This document shows positions 1 through 5,915 of a stretch of DNA of 6,814 bases, one piece after another. The notes under the pieces are model-generated. The model was given only the letters and a program-made list of their open reading frames with translations. It was not told the DNA's origin and did not search any database. The DNA is taken from the NCBI GenBank assembly GCA_023450535.1, contig JAEXGX010000168.1, forward strand, positions 1 to 6,814. The letters run 5' to 3'. Every line of letters begins with the position of its first letter. Position 1 is the first letter of the stretch. The DNA comes from Pseudomonadota bacterium. Its GTDB lineage: Bacteria; Desulfobacterota; Desulfovibrionia; Desulfovibrionales; Desulfovibrionaceae. The position numbers and the translations under genes are program-made.

Positions 1-62
1 TTGGCCTTTTCAACGATTTTCAGTACACATGGCGAAGACGAAAAGCATAGGGAGAATGATAA

Positions 63-2489
63 ATGCCCAGACTGCGAGAATTATTAGACCTTGGACGCCC
101 TTTGTTTATTGATGGGGCCACGGGCACGATGCTTCAGGCACTAGGTATGCCTGCCGGCGTGAACCCGGCACAATTTTGTCTGGCGCGCCCCGATATCGTG
201 CGCTCCATGCATGCGGCCTATGCCGAAGCGGGAGCGGACATTCTCCTTACTCCTACCTTCGGCGGCAATGCCTGCAAGCTTCCATCGGATATCGACGCCG
301 AATTTTTCAACAAGAGCATGGCGGAAAACGCCAAACTTTTTGCCCGTGAAATGTCTTCCCGGCTGGGTCGGAAACTTTTTATAGCAGGCGATATGGGGCC
401 CACCGGACATTTTGTCAGTCCTTTGGGAGACCTGCCTCCGGAAGAACTCCTTGAAATTTTCCGGCGGCAAGTTCGTGGACTGGCTGCCGGCGGTGTCGAT
501 CTTATTTTTATTGAGACGCAGTTTGATCTTGCCGAAGCCCGTCTTGCGGTGGCTGCGGCTCATATGGAATGCGATCTGCCTGTCTTCATTTCCATGACTT
601 TTGAAGACGGTGTCAGCCTGACAGGTTCGACTCCTGAAATTTTTGCCGCGACCATGGAAAATATGGGAGTGGACGCCGTAGGCGTTAATTGCGGAGCCGG
701 ACCGGAAGCCATGCTGTTGGTGGCCGAACGCATGCACAAGGCCTGTTCATTGCCTATTTTTGCCGAACCCAATGCCGGACTGCCCGAACTTGTCAACGGA
801 GAAACAGTATTTCGTCTTGCTCCAGAACCTTTCGCTGAGAAAACCGCACGTTTTGCTGCATGTGGCATCCATGTGCTGGGAGGTTGTTGCGGAACAACGC
901 CCGAACATATCCATTTGTTACGGGAAAAGGTCTTGGCGCAGGAAACCCCGGGGACTGAACGCTCCGTATTCGGTGGAATCTCTTTAACTTCACGCTCTTC
1001 TCTTGTACGTATCGGCGCGGATATGCCGGTAGCATTGATTGGCGAACGAGTGAATCCCACGGGGAAAAAAGCCCTCAGCGCGGAGTTTCAGGCAGGTAGT
1101 TTCGATCTTGCCCTGCATTACGCCGGAGAGCAGATTGAAGCCGGAACAAAAGTGCTTGACGTGAATGTGGGCGCGCCTGGTGTGGATGAGGTAAGTTTTC
1201 TGCCAGCCTTGGCGCAACGGCTTGTCGCACAATTTACCGCACCGCTTTGTCTGGATTCTTCCAATCCTGCCGCCCTTATCGCCGCGTTACCTTGGCATCC
1301 GGGGTCGGCACTGCTGAATTCTATCAATGGCGAATCGGGTAAAATGGAGATGCTTGGACCCGTATGCCGCACCTGGGGCGCTCCTTTCGTGCTCCTGCCG
1401 CTTCAAGGCCAGCATCTGCCAACCAGTGCATCTGAACGCATTGCCATTATTGAAGCCCTGTTGAAGCAGGCGGAAGCCCTGCGCATTCCTCGCCGCCTGA
1501 TCATGGTGGACGTTCTGGCTCTCACCGCCGCTTCAGATTCCAGTGCGCCGTGCGAATGTCTGGAAACAGTGCGTTGGTGTACCCGGAACGGGCTCCCGAC
1601 CACTATGGGCCTGTCCAATATTTCCTTTGGCCTGCCTGCACGGGAACTTGTCAACGCAGGATTCCTGCAAATGGCAGCCGGAGCGGGACTTTCCTGCTGT
1701 ATTGGCAACCCCGGCAACATTACTCTGCGCGAAGCTCTTGACACAGCGAACCTGTTATTGGGCAGAGATCCTCAGGCGGGGCATTTTATTGCCATGTACT
1801 CCGGCTGGAAACGAAATGCGGAATCAGACGGCATCATCCGGAAAAAGACAGGGGAAACAGAGGCTTTGACACTGGAAGACGCTGTTATCCGTGGTAAAAA
1901 AGAAGCTGTGGTCGGCTTGGTGGAACAAGAGCTTGCAAAGGGGGCAGACCCTTTCGCACTGGTCAAGGAGAGGCTGATCCCCGCGATTTCTGAAGTGGGT
2001 GCGCGCTATGAGCGCAAAGAGTATTTTTTGCCCCAGCTTCTGCGTTCAGCGGAAACCATGCAGGCGGCATTTGCCCGGGTCAAACCGTTGTTGGAAAAAG
2101 AAAGTAGCGTAGAGAAGCGCCCTGTCGTGGTATTGGCTACAGTAGAAGGGGATATTCACGATATTGGCAAGAATATCGTTGCTCTGATGCTGGGCAATCA
2201 TGGGTATGATATTTTGGATCTGGGCAAGGACGTCAAGGCTGAAGCCATTCTCGACGCTGCTGTGAACAGCGGAGCGAGCCTGATCGGTCTTTCCGCCTTG
2301 ATGACGACTACCATGCCCCGCATGGAAGATACGATCAAGCTAGTGAAGGCGCGAGGGCTGTCCTGCAAGATTATGATAGGGGGAGCCGTTGTAACGCGGG
2401 AATATGCCGAATCCATCGGCGCGGACGGATATGCCACCGACGCCGTGGAAGCTGTGCGGCTTGCCGCCAAACTTGTTTCTCGTCACTAA
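63..2489 (+). CDS. metH: Cobalamin-dependent methionine synthase, short form without the AdoMet reactivation domain
   Basis: Transfers a methyl group from methyltetrahydrofolate through enzyme-bound cobalamin to homocysteine, giving methionine and THF in the cytoplasm. Four modules can be read. The homocysteine/zinc barrel is at about residues 8-290, with FIDGATGTML near the start and zinc ligands C210 (VNCG), C275 and C276 (GGCCGTTP). The pterin-binding barrel is at about 322-580 (IGERVNPTGKK, DVNVG, LCLDSS). A cobalamin cap is at about 600-680. The cobalamin Rossmann domain runs from about 687 to 808, with DIHDIGKN and axial histidine H699, SAL at 744-746 and IGGAVVT. At 808 aa it stops where the C-terminal AdoMet-binding reactivation domain of the ~1,200-residue E. 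coli-type MetH would begin. This short architecture is known in anaerobes, and I infer that reactivation is done by a separate protein. The ATG at 63 follows GGGAG at 50-54. Nothing suggests damage. Confidence 0.95.
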   Translation: MPRLRELLDLGRPLFIDGATGTMLQALGMPAGVNPAQFCLARPDIVRSMHAAYAEAGADILLTPTFGGNACKLPSDIDAEFFNKSMAENAKLFAREMSSRLGRKLFIAGDMGPTGHFVSPLGDLPPEELLEIFRRQVRGLAAGGVDLIFIETQFDLAEARLAVAAAHMECDLPVFISMTFEDGVSLTGSTPEIFAATMENMGVDAVGVNCGAGPEAMLLVAERMHKACSLPIFAEPNAGLPELVNGETVFRLAPEPFAEKTARFAACGIHVLGGCCGTTPEHIHLLREKVLAQETPGTERSVFGGISLTSRSSLVRIGADMPVALIGERVNPTGKKALSAEFQAGSFDLALHYAGEQIEAGTKVLDVNVGAPGVDEVSFLPALAQRLVAQFTAPLCLDSSNPAALIAALPWHPGSALLNSINGESGKMEMLGPVCRTWGAPFVLLPLQGQHLPTSASERIAIIEALLKQAEALRIPRRLIMVDVLALTAASDSSAPCECLETVRWCTRNGLPTTMGLSNISFGLPARELVNAGFLQMAAGAGLSCCIGNPGNITLREALDTANLLLGRDPQAGHFIAMYSGWKRNAESDGIIRKKTGETEALTLEDAVIRGKKEAVVGLVEQELAKGADPFALVKERLIPAISEVGARYERKEYFLPQLLRSAETMQAAFARVKPLLEKESSVEKRPVVVLATVEGDIHDIGKNIVALMLGNHGYDILDLGKDVKAEAILDAAVNSGASLIGLSALMTTTMPRMEDTIKLVKARGLSCKIMIGGAVVTREYAESIGADGYATDAVEAVRLAAKLVSRH

Positions 2490-2557
2490 TCGGTTTTATC
2501 TAGAGACTAGTGTCCTGGCTATGTATGATTTTAAAGTTAAACTGCTATGAGGTAATC

Positions 2558-3016
2558 ATGAAAAAAATAGTTTTCGCACTGTTGTTCAGCCTTATACTTC
2601 CCTTTATGGCACAAGCTACGACACCTGCGATAACAACATCTCAGTTGCTGGATATCATCGCGGCAAATAAGGGAAAAATTGTTATGGTCAATTTTTTTGC
2701 CGCATTCTGCCCTCCGTGCAAGCGTGAAATTCCGGGGCTAAAGAGTATTCGGGCAGATCTTTCTCCGGACGATTTTTTTATCATCGGCATTGCTGTTGAC
2801 AATGATCTTCAGGAAATGGAAACTTTCATAGAAAACACCAAGTTCAATTATCCTGTCTATTATGGCGGCGAAGAGGTGGGATTTTCCTTTAGAGTCAGTA
2901 GTATTCCGCACAATATCATTTATGATCGGAATGGGCGAATTGTCGTGAATGAAGCCGGATTCATTCCTGAAAAGGCATTACGGGACTTCCTTAACGGCTT
3001 ACTGGAGCGGAAATGA
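2558..3016 (+). CDS. Exported thioredoxin-like (TlpA/ResA-type) thiol-disulfide protein
   Basis: A 152-residue thioredoxin-fold protein. An N-terminal signal peptide is visible at residues 1-20: MKK, a hydrophobic core, then AQA before TT. The active site is FCPPC with cysteines 51 and 54, followed by KREIPGL as in TlpA/ResA proteins. The conserved cis-proline is in SSIPHNIIYD (P117), followed by the DRNGRIV strand. The probable role is reduction or exchange of disulfides on periplasmic clients, possibly cytochrome or other redox-protein maturation; the client is not deducible here. I chose the ATG at 2558, because TGAGG at 2548-2552 precedes it and it starts exactly at the signal peptide. 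The frame is open upstream to 2510, but that extension would bury the signal. A phenylalanine replaces the usual tryptophan before the CXXC. The stop overlaps the start of hpt by 4 bases, which suggests translational coupling. The 68-base gap after metH shows no terminator. Confidence 0.85.
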   Translation: MKKIVFALLFSLILPFMAQATTPAITTSQLLDIIAANKGKIVMVNFFAAFCPPCKREIPGLKSIRADLSPDDFFIIGIAVDNDLQEMETFIENTKFNYPVYYGGEEVGFSFRVSSIPHNIIYDRNGRIVVNEAGFIPEKALRDFLNGLLERK

Positions 3017-3555
3017 TGTTTCCTTCTGTCGAACATCTGCGCATTGTATATGATGAATCTGCGATACGTACCCGTGTGCGGGAATTGGCGGCGGAAATTG
3101 ATGCTGTATACCGGGATGAACCTCTGGTCGTTGTTTGTGTACTAAAAGGGGCTATTTTCTTTTTCAGCGATTTAGTCCGGGCACTTACGCTCTCTCCCGA
3201 GCTGGACTTCGTGCGTCTGGCCAGTTACGGTGATGGTATGCAGAGCAAGTGCAACGTTGCCTTTACCAAAGATCTTGAGCTTTCCGTTGAAGGTAAACAC
3301 GTTCTTATTGTGGAAGATATCATAGATTCCGGGCATAGTATGGACTTTTTGCTTAAACAACTGGGTGCGCGCGGAGCGAAAAGCCTGCGGATTGCGGCGC
3401 TCGTCGACAAAGCAGAACGCCGAGAGGTTCCGGTCCATGCCGATTTTGTAGGATTTGCCTTACCCGCAGGATTTATTGTAGGCTATGGTATTGATTACGC
3501 GGAGCATTACAGAGCGTTGCCGGCCGTCTATTGCCTGCCGGATGGCGACAACTGA
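3013..3555 (+). CDS. hpt: Hypoxanthine phosphoribosyltransferase
   Basis: Purine salvage enzyme in the cytoplasm: converts hypoxanthine (often also guanine) and PRPP to IMP or GMP plus pyrophosphate. At 180 aa it has normal length for the family. Visible motifs are the LKG PPi-binding loop at 44-46, the SYG flexible loop at 71-73, the PRPP-binding signature VLIVEDIIDSGHS at 97-109 with the acidic pair ED, and the C-terminal FIVGYGIDYAEHYRALP segment at 154-170 that contributes to base and metal binding. It lies in an overlapping pair with the upstream thioredoxin-like gene (ATGA). A second ATG at 3016 is equally possible as start. GGAG at 3004-3007 serves as ribosome binding site. The zinc-finger gene follows after 21 bases, so the three are probably cotranscribed. 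I see no functional link among the three. Confidence 0.93.
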   Translation: MMFPSVEHLRIVYDESAIRTRVRELAAEIDAVYRDEPLVVVCVLKGAIFFFSDLVRALTLSPELDFVRLASYGDGMQSKCNVAFTKDLELSVEGKHVLIVEDIIDSGHSMDFLLKQLGARGAKSLRIAALVDKAERREVPVHADFVGFALPAGFIVGYGIDYAEHYRALPAVYCLPDGDN

Positions 3556-3576
3556 GATCTTCTTCCGGGAGCTCCC

Positions 3577-4362
3577 ATGAAAGTCACGTGTCCTAATTGT
3601 AAAACGACGTATAACCTGCCGGACGACAAAGTTCATCCGGGGGCGAAACTACGCTGTACTGTCTGCCGACAGGTGTTTGCCCCCCCCAAGCGGGAGAATT
3701 ACCAGGAAAGCTATGAAGCTGTTCCGAAGACATCTGATTCCGTCGTCTCCATCAGTATTGGAAAGCCGGACAAGCCGGGAAAGGGAAAAAAACTATGCTT
3801 GTTCCTGCTGTTCCTAATCCTTTTAGGTGGAGCTGCTGCCGGGGTTTGGCGCTATACAGATTGGCTTGAGCCAATAAAAGCGATGATTGCCAAAAGCCGC
3901 ATGCATGGTGAGCCTGTGGTTGTTGAGACTGACGATGAACGCGCGACTCGTATCGCTTCTATGGTTAACAAATTACAAATTCAAAATATCCGACAGTATA
4001 CAGTCAAGAATGAAAAAATTGGCAATATTGTGGTGATTGAAGGCAAGGTAGCCAATGGATTTGATGAGGCGCGAGAACTCATCAGGGTCGAGGCTGCACT
4101 TCAGGATGAAACGGGCAATACACTTGTTTCCAAATCCCAGCTCGCCGGACCGACGATCTCTCTGTTTCAGTTGCAGGTACTGAGCGAAGCAGAGTTGGAG
4201 CAAGGACTTTCTAACAAGTTGGATATTCTGACGAACAATACCAATATCGCGCCGGGCGGAAGTGTCCCCTTTATGGTGGTTTTTTATGGTGCTCCAGAAA
4301 AAGCCAGCCGTTTTAACGTCACGGTCATTGATGCTAACAAGCCGCAAGCCGAAAAAAAATAA
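3577..4362 (+). CDS. Zinc-ribbon (MJ0042-type finger) membrane protein with DUF3426-like C-terminal region
   Basis: A 261-residue protein of unknown function with a recognisable layout. Residues 1-38 form an MJ0042-type zinc ribbon: CPNC at 5-8 and CTVC at 27-30, with the typical YNLPDDKV and GAKLRC between. A low-complexity linker follows. A single transmembrane helix spans about residues 73-92 (CLFLLFLILLGGAAAGVW) after a basic KPGKGKK stretch, so the finger should be cytoplasmic and the rest periplasmic. The C-terminal half (about 125-255) has the beta-rich look of DUF3426, with a VIEGKVANG strand, LIRVEAAL and a GGSVPFMVVF strand. Such proteins are common in deltaproteobacteria. The ribosome binding site is GGGAG at 3567-3571, inside a 10-base palindrome ending one base before the ATG. 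The gene ends in an A-rich tract with no terminator before the tRNA. Confidence 0.85.
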   Translation: MKVTCPNCKTTYNLPDDKVHPGAKLRCTVCRQVFAPPKRENYQESYEAVPKTSDSVVSISIGKPDKPGKGKKLCLFLLFLILLGGAAAGVWRYTDWLEPIKAMIAKSRMHGEPVVVETDDERATRIASMVNKLQIQNIRQYTVKNEKIGNIVVIEGKVANGFDEARELIRVEAALQDETGNTLVSKSQLAGPTISLFQLQVLSEAELEQGLSNKLDILTNNTNIAPGGSVPFMVVFYGAPEKASRFNVTVIDANKPQAEKK

Positions 4363-4380
4363 AAAAAGGAAAAAAAATGC

Positions 4381-4408
4381 TTGCCAAAGCTGAAGGGTTG
4401 TTATAGAT
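4381..4408 (+). promoter_or_regulatory. Possible promoter of tRNA-Phe
   Basis: TTGCCA at 4381-4386 resembles a -35 box and TATAGA at 4402-4407 a -10 box, with a short 15-base spacer. Transcription would start a few bases before the tRNA at 4422. The match is modest, and the tRNA could also be read from the upstream operon because no terminator separates them. Confidence 0.35.
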
Positions 4409-4421
4409 ATCTCTTCGTCGC

Positions 4422-4497
4422 GCCGAGGTAGCTCAGTTGGTTGAGCAGGGGACTGAAAATCCCCGTGTCGGCAGTTCAATTCTGTCCCTCGGCACCA
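4422..4497 (+). tRNA. tRNA-Phe (anticodon GAA)
   Basis: A complete 76-base cloverleaf. The acceptor arm GCCGAGG pairs with CCTCGGC. The D-arm is GCTC/GAGC. The anticodon stem GGGGA/TCCCC holds the loop CTGAAAA, giving anticodon GAA. The T-arm GGCAG/CTGTC contains one G-T pair around TTCAATT. The 3' CCA is encoded in the DNA at 4495-4497. A rho-independent terminator follows within 12 bases. The downstream DNA is phage-derived debris, so this tRNA may have served as an integration target, but I found no second copy of its 3' end in the window. Confidence 0.97.
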
Positions 4498-4508
4498 TAG
4501 AAAAATCA

Positions 4509-4540
4509 AGGACTTACGCCATAAAGCGCAAGTCCTTTTT
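4509..4540 (+). terminator. Rho-independent terminator after tRNA-Phe
   Basis: An 11-bp stem: AGGACTTACGC at 4509-4519 pairs with GCGCAAGTCCT at 4526-4536 with one wobble pair. The loop is 6 bases, followed directly by a T run to 4540. It closes the housekeeping block. Confidence 0.9.
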
Positions 4541-4687
4541 CTGTTTTTATTCAACGCCTCTCCCTCGCCTGTGGATGCGACCGTCACGTAAGTGCGGCTT
4601 GCGGGCGCATCCTTCTACGGGCGTAGCTCAGGAGCGTGCGGTTCGGCCCCGGGCTTTGGCCGCTCGGTGCATGCCCCATCGACGTCA
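4541..4687. other. Gene-free GC-rich stretch with nested inverted repeats
   Basis: I see no convincing gene here. The stretch holds several inverted repeats: GGATGCG (4573-4579) with CGCATCC (4606-4612), enclosing CCGTCAC/GTGCGG around a GTAA loop; the near-palindrome CTACGGGCGTAG just after it; and a GC-rich segment with GAGCG pairing to CGCTC. It could be a structured RNA, a mobile-element end, or simply the eroded edge of the prophage remnant. GGGCGTAGCTCAG resembles the start of a tRNA, but the rest does not fold as one. Confidence 0.4.
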
Positions 4688-4894
4688 ATGGGTTTTAAAT
4701 CCTGGGAATACATCCGTGGATCCAAAGGCGAGCGCATCAGAATACCTGGCGGGGTGCTTCTCCACCAGGTGGATACTACGCTGTTCAAGGGGACACTTAT
4801 TAACCGTCTGTCTATCGCCCCAAACGACCCCGGAGCCTTCCACCTGCATGCCCAGCCGCAAAAAGTAACAGAAGAGGGGGATTCCCCCTCCTGA
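4688..4894 (+). CDS. Small hypothetical protein, possibly phage-derived
   Basis: An unrecognised 68-residue ORF. Its readable core is WEYIRGSKGERIRIPGGVLL, followed by a short alternating hydrophobic region and a His/Pro-rich tail. The pattern of a tryptophan near the start and a charged loop leading into R-x-P-G-G recalls small phage and prophage proteins of unknown function, but I cannot name a family. The same frame stays open upstream to an ATG at 4592, but that part is Gly/Ser/Ala-rich and probably not translated. No clear ribosome binding site precedes 4688. It ends 11 bases before the HicB-like gene, in the position where HicA would usually be, yet it lacks the HicA GSH motif. It may be a remnant. 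Confidence 0.35.
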   Translation: MGFKSWEYIRGSKGERIRIPGGVLLHQVDTTLFKGTLINRLSIAPNDPGAFHLHAQPQKVTEEGDSPS

Positions 4895-4905
4895 AAGAAG
4901 GCAAG

Positions 4906-5133
4906 ATGTATTATCCCGCAATTTTTATCCCGCACGATGGCGTATTCGATATCCTTTTCCCCGATTTGCCGGGGTGCTGTTCTCAGGGCGACAACCTTGA
5001 GCAGGCGCTGGCGTCTGCGGCGGAAGCACTGCATCTGCACTTATCCGGCATGGTGGCGGATGGCGATAAGCTCCCCGAGCCCTCCTCGATTGATGCCGCT
5101 CTCGCCAGCGCCCGGCAGGAAACGGAGGACTGA
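4906..5133 (+). CDS. HicB-family antitoxin, N-terminal domain only (truncated)
   Basis: A 75-residue protein matching the N-terminal partial RNase H-like fold of HicB antitoxins: MYYPAIFIP as first strand, then the family hallmark FPDLPGCCSQGDNLEQALASA, a helix, and the DGDKLPEPS turn. Complete HicB proteins are longer and carry a C-terminal DNA-binding domain. Here translation ends at TGA 5131, and a ribbon-helix-helix-like continuation is found in another frame (next entry). AAAGAAGG at 4895-4902 is the ribosome binding site. HicB normally neutralises the HicA mRNA endonuclease, but no HicA is recognisable on either side. It is therefore an orphan and probably non-functional as a repressor, although the N-terminal domain alone could still bind a HicA made elsewhere. 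Confidence 0.75.
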   Translation: MYYPAIFIPHDGVFDILFPDLPGCCSQGDNLEQALASAAEALHLHLSGMVADGDKLPEPSSIDAALASARQETED

Positions 5134-5243
5134 AGCCGGTTATTCTCAATCTGCTCGACAAGACTGCTGCCGAAATGGGACTGGATAGATCCGGCCTGAT
5201 TGCTGTGGCGGCGCGTGACTGCTGCAGCAGCGTCAACCAGTAG
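5133..5243 (+). pseudogene. Detached C-terminal DNA-binding part of the HicB gene
   Basis: In a frame different from the preceding HicB ORF, this segment reads KPVILNLLDKTAAEMGLDR and continues SGLIAVAARD to a TAG at 5241. It resembles the strand-helix-helix of the ribbon-helix-helix domain that ends many HicB antitoxins (…L-x-x-x-A…G-x-x-R-S-G-x-I-A…A-A-R-x). It has no start codon of its own at the junction. The linker and part of the strand/first helix seem missing, so the damage is probably a deletion with frameshift and not a single-base slip. Confidence 0.6.
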
Positions 5244-5271
5244 AAATTATTAACTTAAAGAAATAGAAAAA

Positions 5272-5294
5272 GTACCATTTTTTGAAAATGGTGC
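5272..5294. terminator. Hairpin, possible minus-strand terminator
   Basis: The stem ACCATTTT (5274-5281) / AAAATGGT (5285-5292) extends by two more pairs outward and has a 3-base loop. Read on the minus strand it is followed by a run of five T, so it could stop transcription coming from the right. It sits back to back with the stronger hairpin at 5297. Confidence 0.5.
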
Positions 5295-5296
5295 TT

Positions 5297-5340
5297 CAGC
5301 CCGCAAAACATTGAATGCCAATGTTTTGCGGGCTGATTTT
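5297..5340 (+). terminator. Strong rho-independent terminator after the HicB remnant
   Basis: A perfect 16-bp stem: CAGCCCGCAAAACATT at 5297-5312 pairs with its exact complement at 5320-5335. The loop is 7 bases and ATTTTTT follows. It would end transcripts of the hypothetical/HicB pair and insulate the portal remnant. Confidence 0.85.
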
Positions 5341-5395
5341 TTATGTCAAATTTTTTTGGATTTCATTTTCAGTATAACCTCAAAAGGAGGTTATC

Positions 5396-5753
5396 GTGGC
5401 CACATCGTCATCGGTCACCGGAGGGTATGGCGATGACGGCTATATCCGTCAGGCGCAGCCCGTACCTGGAGCCTCTTTTGAGGCCAGAGCTTTTCGCGTA
5501 GCACGTCGAGATCAACTCCATTGCAACCAATGTCATAGGCTCCGGGCTCATGCCCCATAGCGTGATCCCTTATGAGCGGCTGGGCATAACACGCGAGCAG
5601 GCGAAATCCGTGCAGGACAGCATGGAGTAGTGCGGGCAAGCGCACTATCGGGAGCAAATGTCCTTTGAAGAGCTCCAACTTCTTGCGCTTCGGGTGCTGG
5701 TGCGCGACGGCGAATTTATCCATTTGCCTGCGCTGGAAAGTCGCCCAGGCTGA
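5396..5753 (+). pseudogene. Remnant of a lambda-type phage portal protein
   Basis: Two frames together read as part of a tailed-phage portal protein, the ring at the capsid vertex through which DNA is packaged. The first frame starts at GTG 5396 behind a good AAAGGAGG (5383-5390) and gives a YGDDGYIRQAQ…FRVARR segment, closed by TAG at 5558. From about 5505 another frame continues with EINSIATNVIGSGLMPHS, the family's N-V-x-G-S-G region, then YERLGITREQAKSVQDSME. An in-frame TAG at 5628 interrupts it before SFEELQLLALRVLVRDGEF, which matches the (L/F)-x-x-L-Q-x-L-A-L-R-x-L-x-x-D-G-E block of lambda-family portals, with a stop at 5751. Full portals are roughly 500 residues; about 120 remain here. 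At least one frameshift, one nonsense codon and large deletions make it clearly dead. Confidence 0.65.
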
Positions 5754-5825
5754 GCGAGCAAGCGCACGGGCCGCAAGAAGAACTATAAAAAAACTAGCAG
5801 AATTGCTAAAAACATGGTCTTATCT

Positions 5826-5853
5826 TAGTCCCATAATGTGCAATATGGTAATC
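5826..5853 (+). other. dif-like XerC/XerD site, candidate attachment site of the microvirus prophage
   Basis: The 28 bases divide into an 11-base XerC-like arm TAGTCCCATAA, a 6-base centre TGTGCA and an 11-base XerD-like arm ATATGGTAATC. Against the E. coli dif arms (ending CATAA and beginning TTATG) I count 17 of 28 identical positions. The inner half-sites are the best conserved (CATAA-TGTnnA-nTATG). Integrated gokushoviruses of enterobacteria are known to sit at dif. Here the site lies exactly between tailed-phage debris and the microvirus gene block. The host dif sequence and the matching right-hand site are not in the window, so assignment as attL is inference. Confidence 0.5.
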
Positions 5854-5856
5854 TTC

Positions 5857-5897
5857 AAAAAAAGGAAAAGCCCTTAGATTTTTCACCTAAGGGCTTC
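5857..5897 (-). terminator. Rho-independent terminator of the microvirus genes
   Basis: A perfect 10-bp stem: AAGCCCTTAG (5868-5877) with CTAAGGGCTT (5887-5896) and a 9-base loop. Read on the minus strand it runs into TTCC and then seven T (5863-5857). It lies 19 bases beyond the VP2 stop codon and has no T run on the plus strand, so it serves the minus-strand genes. Confidence 0.85.
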
Positions 5898-5915
5898 AAA
5901 GAAAAGGAAAAAAAA

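Noticed and set aside
1..62. Possible riboswitch or gene end before metH
   Set aside because: Too short to hold a complete cobalamin or SAM riboswitch, and no recognisable reading frame or hairpin is present.
2490..2557. Promoter between metH and the thioredoxin-like gene (TATGAT at 2524-2529)
   Set aside because: The -10 resembles consensus but no acceptable -35 lies at the right distance, so it is not listed as a feature.
3973..4587. Long minus-strand ORF across the zinc-finger gene and the tRNA
   Set aside because: It runs antisense through a tRNA and a well-supported gene and has no family resemblance.
4620..4685. tRNA-like start GGGCGTAGCTCAG after the terminator
   Set aside because: No anticodon stem, T-arm or matching acceptor 3' strand follows, so it does not fold as a tRNA.
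4688..4894. Small ORF as the HicA toxin
   Set aside because: Position and length fit, but the GSH catalytic motif and the usual C-terminal helix are absent.
5794..5808. TAGCA/TGCTA hairpin followed on the minus strand by a T run
   Set aside because: Only a 5-bp AT-rich stem. The much stronger terminator at 5857-5897 already serves the minus-strand genes.
5754..5830. Lys/Arg-rich reading (SKRTGRKKNYKKTSRIAK) resembling small basic microvirus proteins
   Set aside because: It has no start codon or ribosome binding site, lies on the opposite strand to the phage genes and outside the dif-like site. A-rich DNA readily yields such peptides.
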